The notes under the pieces are model-generated. The model was not told the origin of the DNA. It did no database searches and saw only the letters and a list, made by a program, of their open reading frames with translations. Position numbers and translations under genes: made by a program. Below, piece after piece: positions 17,773 through 27,898 of a stretch of DNA of 43,631 nt. The DNA is from Proteobacteria bacterium ST_bin16 (lineage in GTDB: Bacteria > Pseudomonadota > Gammaproteobacteria > Burkholderiales > Nitrosomonadaceae), in the NCBI GenBank assembly GCA_002083595.1, contig MSXT01000026.1:24081-67711 (forward strand), read 5' to 3'. Position 1 is the first letter of the stretch. Each line of letters starts with the position of its first letter.

Positions 17773-19494
17773 ATGAGTTTATCGATCAATACCAATCTAG
17801 GAGCGTTGAATAGTTCGCGGTATTTATCCGCAACTACAAACGATCTCGGCCGTTCATTAGAACGGCTGTCATCGGGTATGCGGATTAACAGCGCTAGGGA
17901 TGACGCGGCGGGCCTCGCCATCTCGGACCGGATGACATCGCAAATCCGCGGCTTAAATCAGGCGACCAGAAATGCCAGCGATGGAGTCTCGATGCTGCAA
18001 ACCGCCGATGGCGCATTGACTTCGGTGACTTCGGCATTGCAGCGCATCCGTGAACTTTCCATACAAGCAGCGAATTCAACCAATAGTCTCAGCGACAAGA
18101 AAGCGTTACAAGAAGAAGCGAATCAACTGATTCAGGAAATAGAGAGCGTTTCCACCACGGCTACATTCAACGGCGACAAAACATTCGATAATTCCGGCAG
18201 CAGTGTTCTCGGTAATTCCGATCAACTGGCTGTTATGTACGGATTACAAAATGGCTGGCTGGAAGATGCGGAAAGCAAGATCCAGCAATATTTCGGCATT
18301 TCCGCCGATGGCGCCGACATGAATATCGAGCTGACAACGTTTACCGATGGCGCGGGCGGAACTGCTGCCCGGGTGGTAGGTTCGGTACCCGGAAGCTATA
18401 CGGGTAAGGCGACTAATGTCAAATTACAGATCGATATGAGCGACTTCACGCCACCCAATTTACCCGACGGCGGCAATGCGCCATTTTATAACGACCGGAT
18501 TATTGCCCATGAAATGGTACACGCCGTGATGTACCGGAGCATGAATATCGGTTCGATGTTTGATCCCGCCGGAGATCAAACATGGTTTATGGAAGGCGCT
18601 GCGGAATTCATCCATGGTGCCGACGAGCGCTTGCAGCCGTCGATCAGCGGCGTCGGCATCGGCGGTGTCATGGCTAAAGCAGCCACTTTCGGCTCAGCCG
18701 GTGCAGCCTGGGGAGGAACTTCGGATGACTACTCCGCAGCCTACTCCGCCGTGCGCTACTTGCATCAAGTGATCAAGGATAACGGCGGCACCGGCATCAA
18801 AGATGTCATGGTTTACTTAAACCAGAATCAAAGCGCCACACTCAGCGACGCCATCAGTGCCGCGACCGGCGGCTTATATGCTACCGCCGATGCCTTTAAT
18901 GCCGATTTTGTCGCGAACGGAGCCGCATACATTGCCGGTATGAATCTGACCGATACCGACACCGGAGCAATTGGCGGCTCAAATGCCGATGGAGGTGCAA
19001 TCCAAACCGCCAAAAGCGTTATTTCCGATACCGGTTCAAGAGGCGGCACCAATCCACTCGGCGGATTTAACGAAATCTGGGAAAATATAAATGCCGCTGC
19101 AGTCGGTAATAACAAACAGTTGCAGGTCGGTGCAAACAAAACCGATACCATGAATGTCACCTTCGGAGCAGTCAATACTGCCGCGATGAGTATCCAAAGT
19201 GTGGATCTGGTTAACAATGCAGGATTTGCCACCTACATGATGGATCTGGCATTAAATCATGTCAATGAAGAAAGATCGAAGATCGGTGCACAGCTGAACC
19301 GGCTGGAATCGGTCATTACCAACAACAATACCAGTGTCGAGTCTACCGTAGCGAGCCGGTCACGTATCCAGGATGCCGACTATGCGCAAGAGACCACTAT
19401 GCTGACCAAAACACAGATTATGCAGCAGGCCGCCACTGCGGTATTGGCACAAGCCAATACATCGCCGCAAATGTTGATGGCGCTGCTCAAGTAA
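17773..19494 (+). CDS. fliC: Flagellin with zinc-protease insert (flagellinolysin)
   Basis: Flagellar filament subunit of 573 residues. Residues 1 to about 140 form the conserved N-terminal D0/D1 region (SLSINTNLGALNSSRYL; LSSGMRINSARDDAAGLAIS). About 480-573 form the matching C-terminal D1/D0 region ending in ANTSPQMLMALLK. The hypervariable middle (about 145-470) holds a gluzincin-type metalloprotease: HEMVH at 246-250 and WFMEGAAEF with the probable third zinc ligand Glu274, 24 residues after the second His. This matches the flagellinolysin family, in which the filament itself is proteolytic. A sigma-28-like promoter precedes it. No other flagellar gene is in the window, and no Shine-Dalgarno is evident. 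Confidence 0.93.
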   Translation: MSLSINTNLGALNSSRYLSATTNDLGRSLERLSSGMRINSARDDAAGLAISDRMTSQIRGLNQATRNASDGVSMLQTADGALTSVTSALQRIRELSIQAANSTNSLSDKKALQEEANQLIQEIESVSTTATFNGDKTFDNSGSSVLGNSDQLAVMYGLQNGWLEDAESKIQQYFGISADGADMNIELTTFTDGAGGTAARVVGSVPGSYTGKATNVKLQIDMSDFTPPNLPDGGNAPFYNDRIIAHEMVHAVMYRSMNIGSMFDPAGDQTWFMEGAAEFIHGADERLQPSISGVGIGGVMAKAATFGSAGAAWGGTSDDYSAAYSAVRYLHQVIKDNGGTGIKDVMVYLNQNQSATLSDAISAATGGLYATADAFNADFVANGAAYIAGMNLTDTDTGAIGGSNADGGAIQTAKSVISDTGSRGGTNPLGGFNEIWENINAAAVGNNKQLQVGANKTDTMNVTFGAVNTAAMSIQSVDLVNNAGFATYMMDLALNHVNEERSKIGAQLNRLESVITNNNTSVESTVASRSRIQDADYAQETTMLTKTQIMQQAATAVLAQANTSPQMLMALLK

Positions 19495-19691
19495 GCCAGC
19501 CGCATTGTAGATTTCCCATCCCGCTTTTTACCCTCCTGTTTCTGCGCAAGAATTATTTCATTCACCTGAAATCCTGTTGCTTATTGCGTTTGAGCTGATA
19601 CACTGAATTCCAGGAAATAGTGACAGCGAAATCATCCGCAATTCGATGTGAACCGCTCGAAATTCATCGTTAATCACACGAAAGGTTAATC

Positions 19692-21305
19692 ATGACAGAC
19701 ATTGATTATAAAAGACGTCAATTCCTGCAATATACCGCTGCAGGTACCTTGGCTGTCGCCATGCCCGGTTTCGCATTGGCCGAAAACCGCGTTATTAACA
19801 AAACGCCCGACCATTCATTCAAAGCCGACGTTGAAATTGCATTAACCGCTCAGACTGCGGATGTCCCTATCTTGCCGGGCGCTCATACGCATGTCTTCAA
19901 ATACACCGGAAAATTACTCAAAGGACCTCAGACCGCGCTCAAGGAATTGCCCGGTTATCTAGGGCCGATCCTCAATTTTGAACAGGGTCAGAAAGTCCGG
20001 ATATACTTTCATAACCAATTACCGGAACCGTGCGTTACCCACTGGCATGGCATGCATGTACCACAATTGATGGATGGACATCCGATGTATGCGATCCATC
20101 ATGGCGAGCAGTATGTTTACGAATTTGAGGTAAAAAACCCGGCTGGTACCAATTGGTATCATTCGCATACCCATGAATTAACGGCTTCTCAGGTATATCA
20201 AGGCTTGGCCGGATTGATCACCATAACCGATGAAGCCGAGCGCAAACTGGAATTACCCAGCGGTGAGTATGATATTCCTCTGGTCATTCAGGATCGCAGT
20301 TTCTCGCAGGGTAATCAATTACGCTACATGCTGAACATGCATCAACGCATGCGCGGCTTTCTGGGCGACACGATCCTGGTGAATGGCCAAAGTGACAATG
20401 CTATCGCCGTTAAAACACGGGCCTACCGCCTGCGCATTCTGAATGGATCAAACTCCAGAATCTACAAGCTGGGCTGGAGTGATGGCACACCGGTAACCGC
20501 GATCGGCACCGATGGCGGGTTACTGGAAAAACCGGAAGCTTTCCCCTACATCATGCTCGCCCCCGCCGAACGGGTCGAACTGTGGGTCGATTTCAGCGGC
20601 CGCAAACCCGGTTCCGATCTAACGCTGCAAAATCTAGCCTATCAGGGATCCGCCGCACATATGGGAGGAGGCATGGGAGGCGGACGCCATGGTATGGGCC
20701 GGATGGGTATGATGGACGGAGCTTCAGGCCAGAACGACGTGTTTCCCGTCGTTAAATTCCAGATCACCGAGCATGTCAGCGATTCACCCGCATTACCGGC
20801 CACACTGGTTCCATTGCACCGCTTGACAGCCACGGATGTTACCCACCCCGACACCACTGTGCCGATTACTATTGGTATGCGGCATATGGCATTCAATCTC
20901 AATGGTAAGACGTTTGAGATGCAAAACTATTCCGAGCTGGAAAGAATTCCGCTGAATTCCATTCAGAAAATCAAAATATCCCATGATAACCAGGGAATGG
21001 GTGGAGGAATGCGCGGTGGCCGGGGTGGTGGCATGGGCATGATGATGGCATTGCCGCATCCCATCCACATTCATGGCCAGCAGTTTCAAATCCTGTCGCG
21101 CAAACAAAATAACCCAGGCGGCGCTTACGATACGGTCAAGGATGGATTCATTACCAGCGGTTGGAAAGACACTGTCTTGGTCATGCCGGGGGAAGAAGTG
21201 GAAATCATTAAACCGTTCAAGGACTATAGCGGTTTATTTCTTTATCACTGCCATAACCTGGAGCACGAAGACATGGGTATGATGCGCAATTTCTTTGTCA
21301 GTTGA
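19692..21305 (+). CDS. Tat-exported multicopper oxidase (CueO/bilirubin-oxidase-like)
   Basis: Three-domain multicopper oxidase of 537 residues, exported folded by the Tat system (KRRQFLQYTAAG near 7-18). Copper ligands are visible in order: HWH at 117-119, HSH at 157-159, HPIHIH at 456-461, and HCHNLEHEDMGM with His519, Cys520, His521, His525 and axial Met530 of the type 1 site. Two low-complexity Gly/Met/Arg loops interrupt the fold, near 320-340 (MGGGMGGGRHGMGRMGM) and near 435-450 (MGGGMRGGRGGGMGMM). These recall the Met-rich segment of CueO that binds Cu(I). Periplasmic copper or metal oxidation is the likely role. AAAGG precedes the ATG. Confidence 0.93.
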   Translation: MTDIDYKRRQFLQYTAAGTLAVAMPGFALAENRVINKTPDHSFKADVEIALTAQTADVPILPGAHTHVFKYTGKLLKGPQTALKELPGYLGPILNFEQGQKVRIYFHNQLPEPCVTHWHGMHVPQLMDGHPMYAIHHGEQYVYEFEVKNPAGTNWYHSHTHELTASQVYQGLAGLITITDEAERKLELPSGEYDIPLVIQDRSFSQGNQLRYMLNMHQRMRGFLGDTILVNGQSDNAIAVKTRAYRLRILNGSNSRIYKLGWSDGTPVTAIGTDGGLLEKPEAFPYIMLAPAERVELWVDFSGRKPGSDLTLQNLAYQGSAAHMGGGMGGGRHGMGRMGMMDGASGQNDVFPVVKFQITEHVSDSPALPATLVPLHRLTATDVTHPDTTVPITIGMRHMAFNLNGKTFEMQNYSELERIPLNSIQKIKISHDNQGMGGGMRGGRGGGMGMMMALPHPIHIHGQQFQILSRKQNNPGGAYDTVKDGFITSGWKDTVLVMPGEEVEIIKPFKDYSGLFLYHCHNLEHEDMGMMRNFFVS

Positions 21306-21330
21306 TTTCTCGCGGATCGGCTTACTGGTT

Positions 21331-22323
21331 TTATCGCGCATATTCCACTGGCAACTCAATCCAGAAAGTACTGCCCACACCCAATTCACTGTCGGCGCCG
21401 ACTATACCGCCCATTAACTCGACAATCTGGCGCGTAATGGATAATCCGATACCGGTCCCTTCAATGCCGCTATTCGTAGCATCCAATCGATTAAACGGCT
21501 GGAAGAGTTCAGCCATTTTATGCGTCGCGATACCGTTCCCGGTATCGGTAATGAGTATCCGCAGATAGCCCGGATTGTCCGATGAAGCGCTCGCGCCGAT
21601 ATGCACTGTGCCGCCTTTGCGGTTGTATTTAACGGCGTTGGATATCAGATTGAGCATGACTTGCTTAAACCGGATTCGATCGGTATGAAGTACCTTACCG
21701 GCCACGCCAGCTTGCACCAGTTGAACACCCAGCTTATCCGCTTGGGTCTGCACCAGGCTGATACACTCCTCGATAATCGGACCAATTTCAACCGGCTCCA
21801 ACTTCAGATCGATCCGTCCCGATTCGATCCGGGCCAAGTCCAGCACTTCATTAATCAATGCCAGCAAATGCGTGCCCGCATTCCTGATTTCCTTGATGTA
21901 CTTAAGATGTTGACTGCGGGGATCTTCCAGCTCCATTAACTGGCTAAACCCCAGAATCGCATTCAGGGGTGTGCGTAATTCGTGGCTCATACTGGAAAGA
22001 AATTGGGATTTGGCCTGGTTGGCCCGTTCCGCTTCTTGCCGCGCATGAATAAGCGCCTCCTCGGCAGCCTTGCGCTCAGTAATATCTTCGGCAATACCCT
22101 CGATGCACAAATCGCCGTTCGCATCGCTGGCCGGATGCGCCGAGGCCAGGATCGTGCGTTCGCTGCCATCCGGATGAACAAAACTCATCTCGAATTGCAC
22201 GAAATCCATTTTTCCTTGCGCAATCTGGGTCGCGACAGAATAAGCATGATCCAGCGAATCCGGGTGCCAATTAGTAATTGCGATCCCAGAATCTTCCGAT
22301 GGCTTCTTCCTTCGTAATACCAA
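21331..22323 (-). pseudogene. Histidine kinase, C-terminal half after frameshift
   Basis: This frame holds the end of a PAS domain, a PAC motif (SFVHPDGSERTILASAHP), a HisKA dimerisation domain with the phospho-acceptor His in SHELRTPLNAILGFSQ, and an HATPase domain with the N box (NLISNAVKYNRKGG), DTGNGIA, and GTGIGLSI. No start codon other than a TTG precedes the PAS remainder, and the preceding frame supplies the missing sensor half. Removing one base from the CCC run at 22285-22287 joins the frames as GRFWIAITNWHPDSL, a normal PAS reading. So this is one kinase gene (21331-23719) broken by a single base, either a real mutation or a sequence error. Confidence 0.82.
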
Positions 22324-23719
22324 AAACTTTATCGACCCCGCTGCTGATGTAGGTCAGTTCGCCTGTTAATGCTTTGTGGCTATAAATGACAAATTTACCG
22401 CCAATGTCTTCCACCAAGCGTTGATATCGTTCCTGACTTTCCCGCAGCGCCTGTTCCGCATGCAATCGCGCGGTAATATCTTCGATAATCGACCAGATCA
22501 ATTCCCGGCCGGAAGCATCGCGGATCACGACACCGTTGAGTTGAACCTGATACCGGTTACCATCCTTACGGATATATTCCTTCCGGTAAGGGCCGAAACT
22601 GCCCAGTGCGCGCAAACTCTCAAGCTGGCGCGCCTCATCGGCGGCATACTCCCGCGGTGTAATATCCCAGTAAGTCAGATTAAGAAACTCCTCACGTGAA
22701 TAACCGGTAGGCGCTAACAAGGCATCATTGAATTCGATGAATTGGCCGGTAGCATAATCGTTTAAGGCGATACCAACCGGTGACATTACGAACAACGTTC
22801 TCAGGCGTGTCTCGCTATCCTGGTTCTTTTGATGAAATCTGGCTATCGCAATCAGCGGCAATAGAATTAAAACACCGGTTAGAATCAAGCCCAGCCGGAA
22901 AAGAATAGACTCGCCACTTGCGGCAGACCAGCCGCCTTTAGGGATTGCCGCCATCCGCCAGGAACTATTATCCGGTAAGGAGATATCGAGCAGTACAGGA
23001 CGCTGATCGAAGATCTGGCCGGTTCCGAAAAACACCTTGCCGTTTTCCTGCCCATCGTTCCGCCGCAGCGCAATATCAAATTCTTCCGCAAGAACCAGTA
23101 AACCGCTTGCCCGGTATAACTGGTCCACATCGATCACGGCGGAGATCACTCCCCAAAATGCATGATCCTCTCCGGATTCATGGTGATCGAGAAATACCGG
23201 GATGCGCGCAATAAAGCCTTGCCCACCTTGAACCAGATCGACTGGCCCGTCAAATATAAGACTTTCACTGTCGCGCGCTCGCAGCACGGCTTCAAGTTGC
23301 TTGGGATGATGGCGGAAATTCAAACCGATGGCCGCTTCGTTGCCTTCGAGCGGATACATATACTTTATGATTAAATCGGGCGCTGCGCCGATATTGCGCA
23401 ATTGCGACCGGCCTTTGAACAGATATTGAGCCAATTGGGCAAATTTATCCGCCGGTAGATCCGGCTCAACCGAAACCGACGCGACCAGACCTTGCACCAG
23501 TTGCGCATTACTGGTGATGTGACCTTCCAAGGTGGCACGCAACAGGCTAAGCCGGGCAAATACCGTATCACGCAAATCGCGCTCTTGGTTTCGCGAATGC
23601 AAATGATCGACATAGAATCCGACCGGCAGAAGGCAAATTCCAACCACGAACACCGGCAAAAAAATAAATTGCCTATTGTGTAAGCAAGACAGGAATCGAG
23701 CGGCGGCGTTATGCATCAT
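22271..23719 (-). pseudogene. CHASE-PAS sensor histidine kinase, N-terminal half before frameshift
   Basis: N-terminal 482 residues of the same kinase. A membrane segment near 18-36 is followed by a periplasmic CHASE sensor domain (about 75-230; RNIGAAPDLIIKYMYPLEGN and GQGFIARIPVFL are typical), a second membrane segment near 270-292, one full PAS/PAC pair (about 305-425) and the start of a second PAS. The frame stops at 22271-22273 in the middle of that PAS. As it stands, the product would lack the catalytic core. CHASE ligands are small molecules; no response regulator or receiver domain is next to it. Confidence 0.8.
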
Positions 23720-24093
23720 AAGTCACGAATAAGTTGCATGAGAAAGCATGGCTGAGCAACAGAATAAAAAGTTAAATGACCGATGATTATCCGCCCAATC
23801 ATGTCAAACCGCACACGCATTTCCGGTCAAAAGCAGCAGGCGCTTTGGCATTTTTCATCATAACCACCCGGTCTCTCATAAAACCTGCCATTCAATCCCG
23901 TTCATCAAAAAGAACTACGGAGAAAACTATTTTTCCATGTCAGGATCGGAAGAATCGCGGAAAAGATCACCTTTCACATCGCTGTTTATCCTATAGAAAT
24001 CACGCCAGCTTTTTATAATGACACATCCTGGCATTCATTCCGGCCATCGGTAACTTAATGATCAATGTTACTCATTAATAATAGGCAAACAAC
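23720..24093. other. Non-coding gap
   Basis: This 374-bp divergent region separates the kinase and HDOD genes and must contain both promoters. An 80-codon frame at 23776-24018 lacks a ribosome site and any recognisable sequence, so I do not call it a gene. No repeat or strong hairpin is seen. Confidence 0.4.
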
Positions 24094-25008
24094 ATGAATC
24101 AAATTGCATTCAATGAAATGAAATACCGGCCGGAAGAATCCGCCACATCCGGCCCTATCGATTTGCAGCAAATCCTTGCACACATCAATGCACTGCCCGC
24201 CATGCCGGTCATTGCGCAAAAATTGCTCGGGCTGGCGTTGAACACCGATCATGGCGAAACACAGATGCTCAAGCTGGTCGCGCAAGACCCGCAGATCTCG
24301 GCCAAGATCATCGGATTATCAAATTCCGCTTTGTTCGCAACGCCTGGCATCATCACGTCGATCATCGATGCCGCCATGTATCTCGGCTTGACGCAAATAA
24401 AATCGGTCGCCATCGGCATGGCAACCGTTTCGGCATTGACCAAACCGCCCGAAGGCAAATTGAAATCCGCCGATTTATGGGCTCACAGTATGACCATAGC
24501 CTCGGCCATGCGCGTTATTGCCAAACACATGCCCGCAAAAACCAGACCCGTGGACGAGCAAATCTTCCTCGCGGGACTGCTGCACGACATCGGTTACAAC
24601 GTGCTTAATTTTATTGCCAAGGATACGTGTAACGCACTCTACGAAAAACTCAATACCCCATCGGATGCATCACCGCTGGAAATAGAACATGCGCTGCTCG
24701 GCACGCATCATGGCGAGATCGGCGCACAACTCGGCATTCACTGGGGATTACCGGCTGAAATCATTGCCGTCATCCGCTATCACCACATCCCCAATAGCGC
24801 GAACGCCGAAATCGGCCAACCGCTGGTACGGCTCGTCAACCTAGCCGAGCGAATGCTGCCGGATTTTGCGATCATCGAATCCACCGCGCAAGAAATTACT
24901 CCACAGGAATGGATCGCACTTGGCATCGATCCAGGCAAAGCAGACAGCATTGCCGAGCAAATCAGCAGTGTCGCGGAGCAGGCCAAACAATTGATCAGTA
25001 TTATTTAA
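24094..25008 (+). CDS. HDOD domain signalling protein
   Basis: A 304-residue cytoplasmic protein consisting essentially of one HDOD domain (about 25-225). The opening LPAMPVIAQKLLGLALN and the segments DPQISAKIIGLSNSALF, AAMYLGLTQIKSVAIGMA and FLAGLLHDIGYNVLNF are typical of the family. HDOD proteins are HD-superfamily relatives, usually without proven catalysis, that act in signalling, often with c-di-GMP and chemotaxis circuits. The gene is single and preceded by a broken sensor kinase on the other strand. Confidence 0.9.
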   Translation: MNQIAFNEMKYRPEESATSGPIDLQQILAHINALPAMPVIAQKLLGLALNTDHGETQMLKLVAQDPQISAKIIGLSNSALFATPGIITSIIDAAMYLGLTQIKSVAIGMATVSALTKPPEGKLKSADLWAHSMTIASAMRVIAKHMPAKTRPVDEQIFLAGLLHDIGYNVLNFIAKDTCNALYEKLNTPSDASPLEIEHALLGTHHGEIGAQLGIHWGLPAEIIAVIRYHHIPNSANAEIGQPLVRLVNLAERMLPDFAIIESTAQEITPQEWIALGIDPGKADSIAEQISSVAEQAKQLISII

Positions 25009-25147
25009 CCATGCTAACCAGCCACTTAGCCGAACCGGCTTCGATTCTTACAGTAGCTATCGAAGTCAGCGCAAGTAAAATTGCCGTCAAAAATGAATTG
25101 GAATGAATCCAATTTAAGTGTTGAGCTATGTTGGGTAGTAAGAAACA

Positions 25148-25561
25148 TCAATTTTCCTCAGCCGCATTCTGCCTCGCCGCATAAACATATCCCCCAATCG
25201 CCCCCATAATCACCCCTAACGGCGCTGCGATGAAGAGTCCGATCATCGGCCCTTGGTTGGTGTCTTTGGAAATGGCCATCGGCCCGAGAAAACCCAGGGT
25301 AAAAAATAGTCCGCCCAGGATTAATGCGCCGCCGGTAATCGCAACCCAAGTGCTTATTCTTTCTCCGGCAACCAATTTCCAGGTAAACCACGCGGCGAAG
25401 GTTGCGCAGACAACCGAAACGGTGGCGGAAAGCCAGGCAGGAAAGCCGGTTGTAATCGTTAGAATGGTGCTGATAGAGAACAGTACAATCAAAAACATCA
25501 AGAAAGAGACGAGTGGTTTAAGGATCTGAATCATTGCAGCGTGTATCCGTTGAGTGGTCAT
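25148..25561 (-). CDS. Small four-helix membrane protein, unknown
   Basis: A 137-residue protein with four predicted membrane segments (about 14-35, 40-62, 70-95 and 103-128). The last two are Gly-rich (GGALILGGLFFTLGFLG; GLFIAAPLGVIMGAIGGYVYAA). I do not recognise a family. No ribosome site is obvious, and an internal ATG nine codons in is an alternative start. It is divergent from the DUF839 gene by about 70 bp. Function unknown. Confidence 0.6.
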   Translation of the reverse strand: MTTQRIHAAMIQILKPLVSFLMFLIVLFSISTILTITTGFPAWLSATVSVVCATFAAWFTWKLVAGERISTWVAITGGALILGGLFFTLGFLGPMAISKDTNQGPMIGLFIAAPLGVIMGAIGGYVYAARQNAAEEN

Positions 25562-25634
25562 TTAACAGCGCAGCATTGTAAACTATCTCCCGGACATCCA
25601 CCGCTTGGTTTTACCACATGAGGCCAGCTTCACT

Positions 25635-26798
25635 ATGAACACATTTAACCCGCAGCGGCGCAAATTATTGCAGTACGGTTTCATGGCATTGGGTGCATTT
25701 GCCGGTAATGTTTTGCTGCCGTCCGCTGTCCGGTCGGCAGCGTCGCTGGCAGCGCTGGGCGAACTTTTACCGCCGGACCGGAACGGTGTGCGTTTGCCCG
25801 CGGGTTTTACCTCACGCATCGTCGCACATTCGGGTCAGAAAATTTTCGATTACCGCTGGCACGCGGCGCCGGATGGCGGAGCGACTTTTGCCGCCCCGGA
25901 TGGCGGCTGGATTTATGTGTCCAATAGCGAGCTGGATAAACAGGCGGGCGGCGCAGGCGCGTTGCGCTTCAATTCTCAAGGTGACATTGCCGATGCGTAT
26001 CCGGTTCTGAGTCACACTAACCGCAATTGCGCGGGCGGGCATACGCCGTGGCAGACTTGGCTGTCGTGCGAGGAAACCGATACCGGCCGGGTGTGGGAAT
26101 GCGATCCGTTTGGCCGCCAGGCGGCGCAAGTCCGAAGCGCGCTCGGTGTATTCCGGCACGAGGCGGTCGCGGTGGATATGCAGAATAAGCAGCTTTATCT
26201 CACCGAGGATCAACCAGATGGTTGTTTGTATCGTTACACCGCACGGACATTCGATGCCGCCGGAAATCCCAATCTCGATGACGGTGTGCTGGAGGTGGCC
26301 GAGGTCCTCGATGGCCGCATTGGCGCAGTGCGCTGGCATGCCCTGCCCGATCCGCTCGCCATCGCCACGCCAACGCGTAAACAGATCGCCAGCAGCACCC
26401 ATTTTAACGGCGGCGAAGGCATCTGGTATCACCACGGCATCGTTTACTTTGCCACCAAAGGCGACAATCGGGTGTGGGCGTACGATGCGCATCGGCAACA
26501 TCTGAGCATTCTCTACAACGCGGCTTCGTACCTCTTGCCGGTATTGACCGGCGTGGACAATATCACCAGCAATGCCGCGGGGGAATTGCTCGTGGCTGAG
26601 GATGGCGGCGATATGCAGATCGTGGTTCTGACCGCCGGAAAGGTTTTACCGCTATTACAGCTGGTTGGTCATGACCGTTCGGAAATCACCGGTCCGGCGT
26701 TCAGTCCCGGCGGTTCGCGGCTGTATTTCAGCTCGCAGCGCGGCAAAACCGGGCACGCCGAGGACGGCATGACGTTTGAAATTTCCGGACCATTCTGA
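25635..26798 (+). CDS. DUF839 / PhoX-like secreted protein
   Basis: A 387-residue exported protein of the DUF839 (PhoX-related) family. The start at 25635 gives a Tat-like signal with QRRKLLQYGFMALGAFAG; the longer TTG frame adds ten residues before it. The body reads as a beta-propeller with repeated blades: GGWIYVSNSEL, NCAGGHTPWQTWLSCEET, FRHEAVAVDMQNKQLYLTED, HFNGGEGIWYHHGIVYFATKG and NAAGELLVAEDGGDMQIVV. PhoX enzymes are calcium- and iron-dependent phosphatases, but this member is much shorter than PhoX and may have another activity. No phosphate-regulation site was recognised. Confidence 0.82.
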   Translation: MNTFNPQRRKLLQYGFMALGAFAGNVLLPSAVRSAASLAALGELLPPDRNGVRLPAGFTSRIVAHSGQKIFDYRWHAAPDGGATFAAPDGGWIYVSNSELDKQAGGAGALRFNSQGDIADAYPVLSHTNRNCAGGHTPWQTWLSCEETDTGRVWECDPFGRQAAQVRSALGVFRHEAVAVDMQNKQLYLTEDQPDGCLYRYTARTFDAAGNPNLDDGVLEVAEVLDGRIGAVRWHALPDPLAIATPTRKQIASSTHFNGGEGIWYHHGIVYFATKGDNRVWAYDAHRQHLSILYNAASYLLPVLTGVDNITSNAAGELLVAEDGGDMQIVVLTAGKVLPLLQLVGHDRSEITGPAFSPGGSRLYFSSQRGKTGHAEDGMTFEISGPF

Positions 26799-26950
26799 AA
26801 CTATCCTCCGATACTTGATAAATCGATATAGCGAACCCATTTAGTGTGAAAGAGCAGGTTTCGTAGTTTAGGCATGAAACTTCATTTTCAGGATGAAAGC
26901 GGCAATAATGCAGACGCGCGGTAGCCGCATGACCAACGAGGGGGATTAAC

Positions 26951-27895
26951 TTGGAATTCAAGGATTACTACAAAACATTGGATGTCTCGCGCGATGCGAC
27001 AGCGGAAGAGATTAAGAAATCGTTCCGCCGTCTGGCGCGCAAGTACCACCCGGATGTTTCCAAGGAAACGGATGCCGAATCGAAAATGAAAGAAGTCAAC
27101 GAAGCGTACGCGGTACTGTCCGACCCAGAAAAACGCGCCGCCTACGATCAGCTCGGGCAAGGCGGATTTCAGCCGGGCAGCGATTTCCAGCCGCCGCCCG
27201 GATGGGATAGCGGTTTTGAATTCAGCGGGCGTGGATTTGACGGTGCACAGACGGCGGATTTCAGCGACTTCTTTGCGCAATTATTCGGCGGAAAAATGGG
27301 CGCTGGCACCCAGCACGCGCATCATCGCAGGCGCGGCGAAGATCATCACGCCAAAATCATGCTCGATTTGGAAGACAGTTATCATGGCGCCACTCGGAGC
27401 CTGACGTTGCGCATGCCAAAACTCGACAATCAGGGGCGCACCGTGCTGGCCGAACATACGCTGAATGTGCGCATTCCTAAAGGCGTGCACGCCGGGCAAG
27501 TGATCCGGCTGGCCGGACAAGGCGGTCCAGGGTATGCCGGTGAAGCAGCCGGAGACTTGTTCCTGGAAGTTCACTTCAAGCCGCACAGCCGTTACCGGAT
27601 TGAAAACAAGGATATCTACGCCACATTACCGGTCGCACCCTGGGAAGCGATACTAGGGGCAACCGTCAAAATACCGGTGCCGGATGGTCAAGTCGAAGTA
27701 CGCGTGCCGGAAAATTCCCAATCTGGACGCAAATTGCGCTTAAAAGGCCGCGGCATCCCGGCGGCGGCACCCGGCGATTTGTATTTGGCGCTAGAAGTGG
27801 TGCTGCCGCCCGCCGCGACGGAAAAAGCGCGTGAATTTTACCAAACGATGGCGCAGGAACTCGCATTCAATCCGCGCCAGAATCTCGGAGCCTAG
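26951..27895 (+). CDS. cbpA: Curved DNA-binding protein / J-domain co-chaperone CbpA
   Basis: DnaJ-type co-chaperone of 314 residues. The J domain (1-70) carries the DnaK-stimulating HPD at 33-35. It is followed by a Gly/Phe-rich linker (about 75-110) and two C-terminal substrate-binding beta domains (about 120-300). There is no cysteine zinc-finger, which separates CbpA from DnaJ. The start is TTG, supported by a GAGGGGGA ribosome site about six bases upstream. cbpM, the specific inhibitor, begins 3 bp after the stop, so they form one transcript. Confidence 0.95.
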   Translation: MEFKDYYKTLDVSRDATAEEIKKSFRRLARKYHPDVSKETDAESKMKEVNEAYAVLSDPEKRAAYDQLGQGGFQPGSDFQPPPGWDSGFEFSGRGFDGAQTADFSDFFAQLFGGKMGAGTQHAHHRRRGEDHHAKIMLDLEDSYHGATRSLTLRMPKLDNQGRTVLAEHTLNVRIPKGVHAGQVIRLAGQGGPGYAGEAAGDLFLEVHFKPHSRYRIENKDIYATLPVAPWEAILGATVKIPVPDGQVEVRVPENSQSGRKLRLKGRGIPAAAPGDLYLALEVVLPPAATEKAREFYQTMAQELAFNPRQNLGA

Positions 27896-27898
27896 GCC

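Noticed and set aside
22271..22323. Programmed ribosomal frameshift in the kinase gene
   Set aside because: No slippery heptamer or downstream stem is seen; a one-base indel in CCC is simpler.
23776..24018. 80-codon plus-strand ORF upstream of the HDOD gene
   Set aside because: No ribosome site, no recognisable motif, and a composition unlike its coding neighbours.
25812..26501. 229-codon minus-strand ORF inside the DUF839 gene
   Set aside because: The plus strand encodes a coherent Tat-exported propeller protein; this frame is an antisense shadow.
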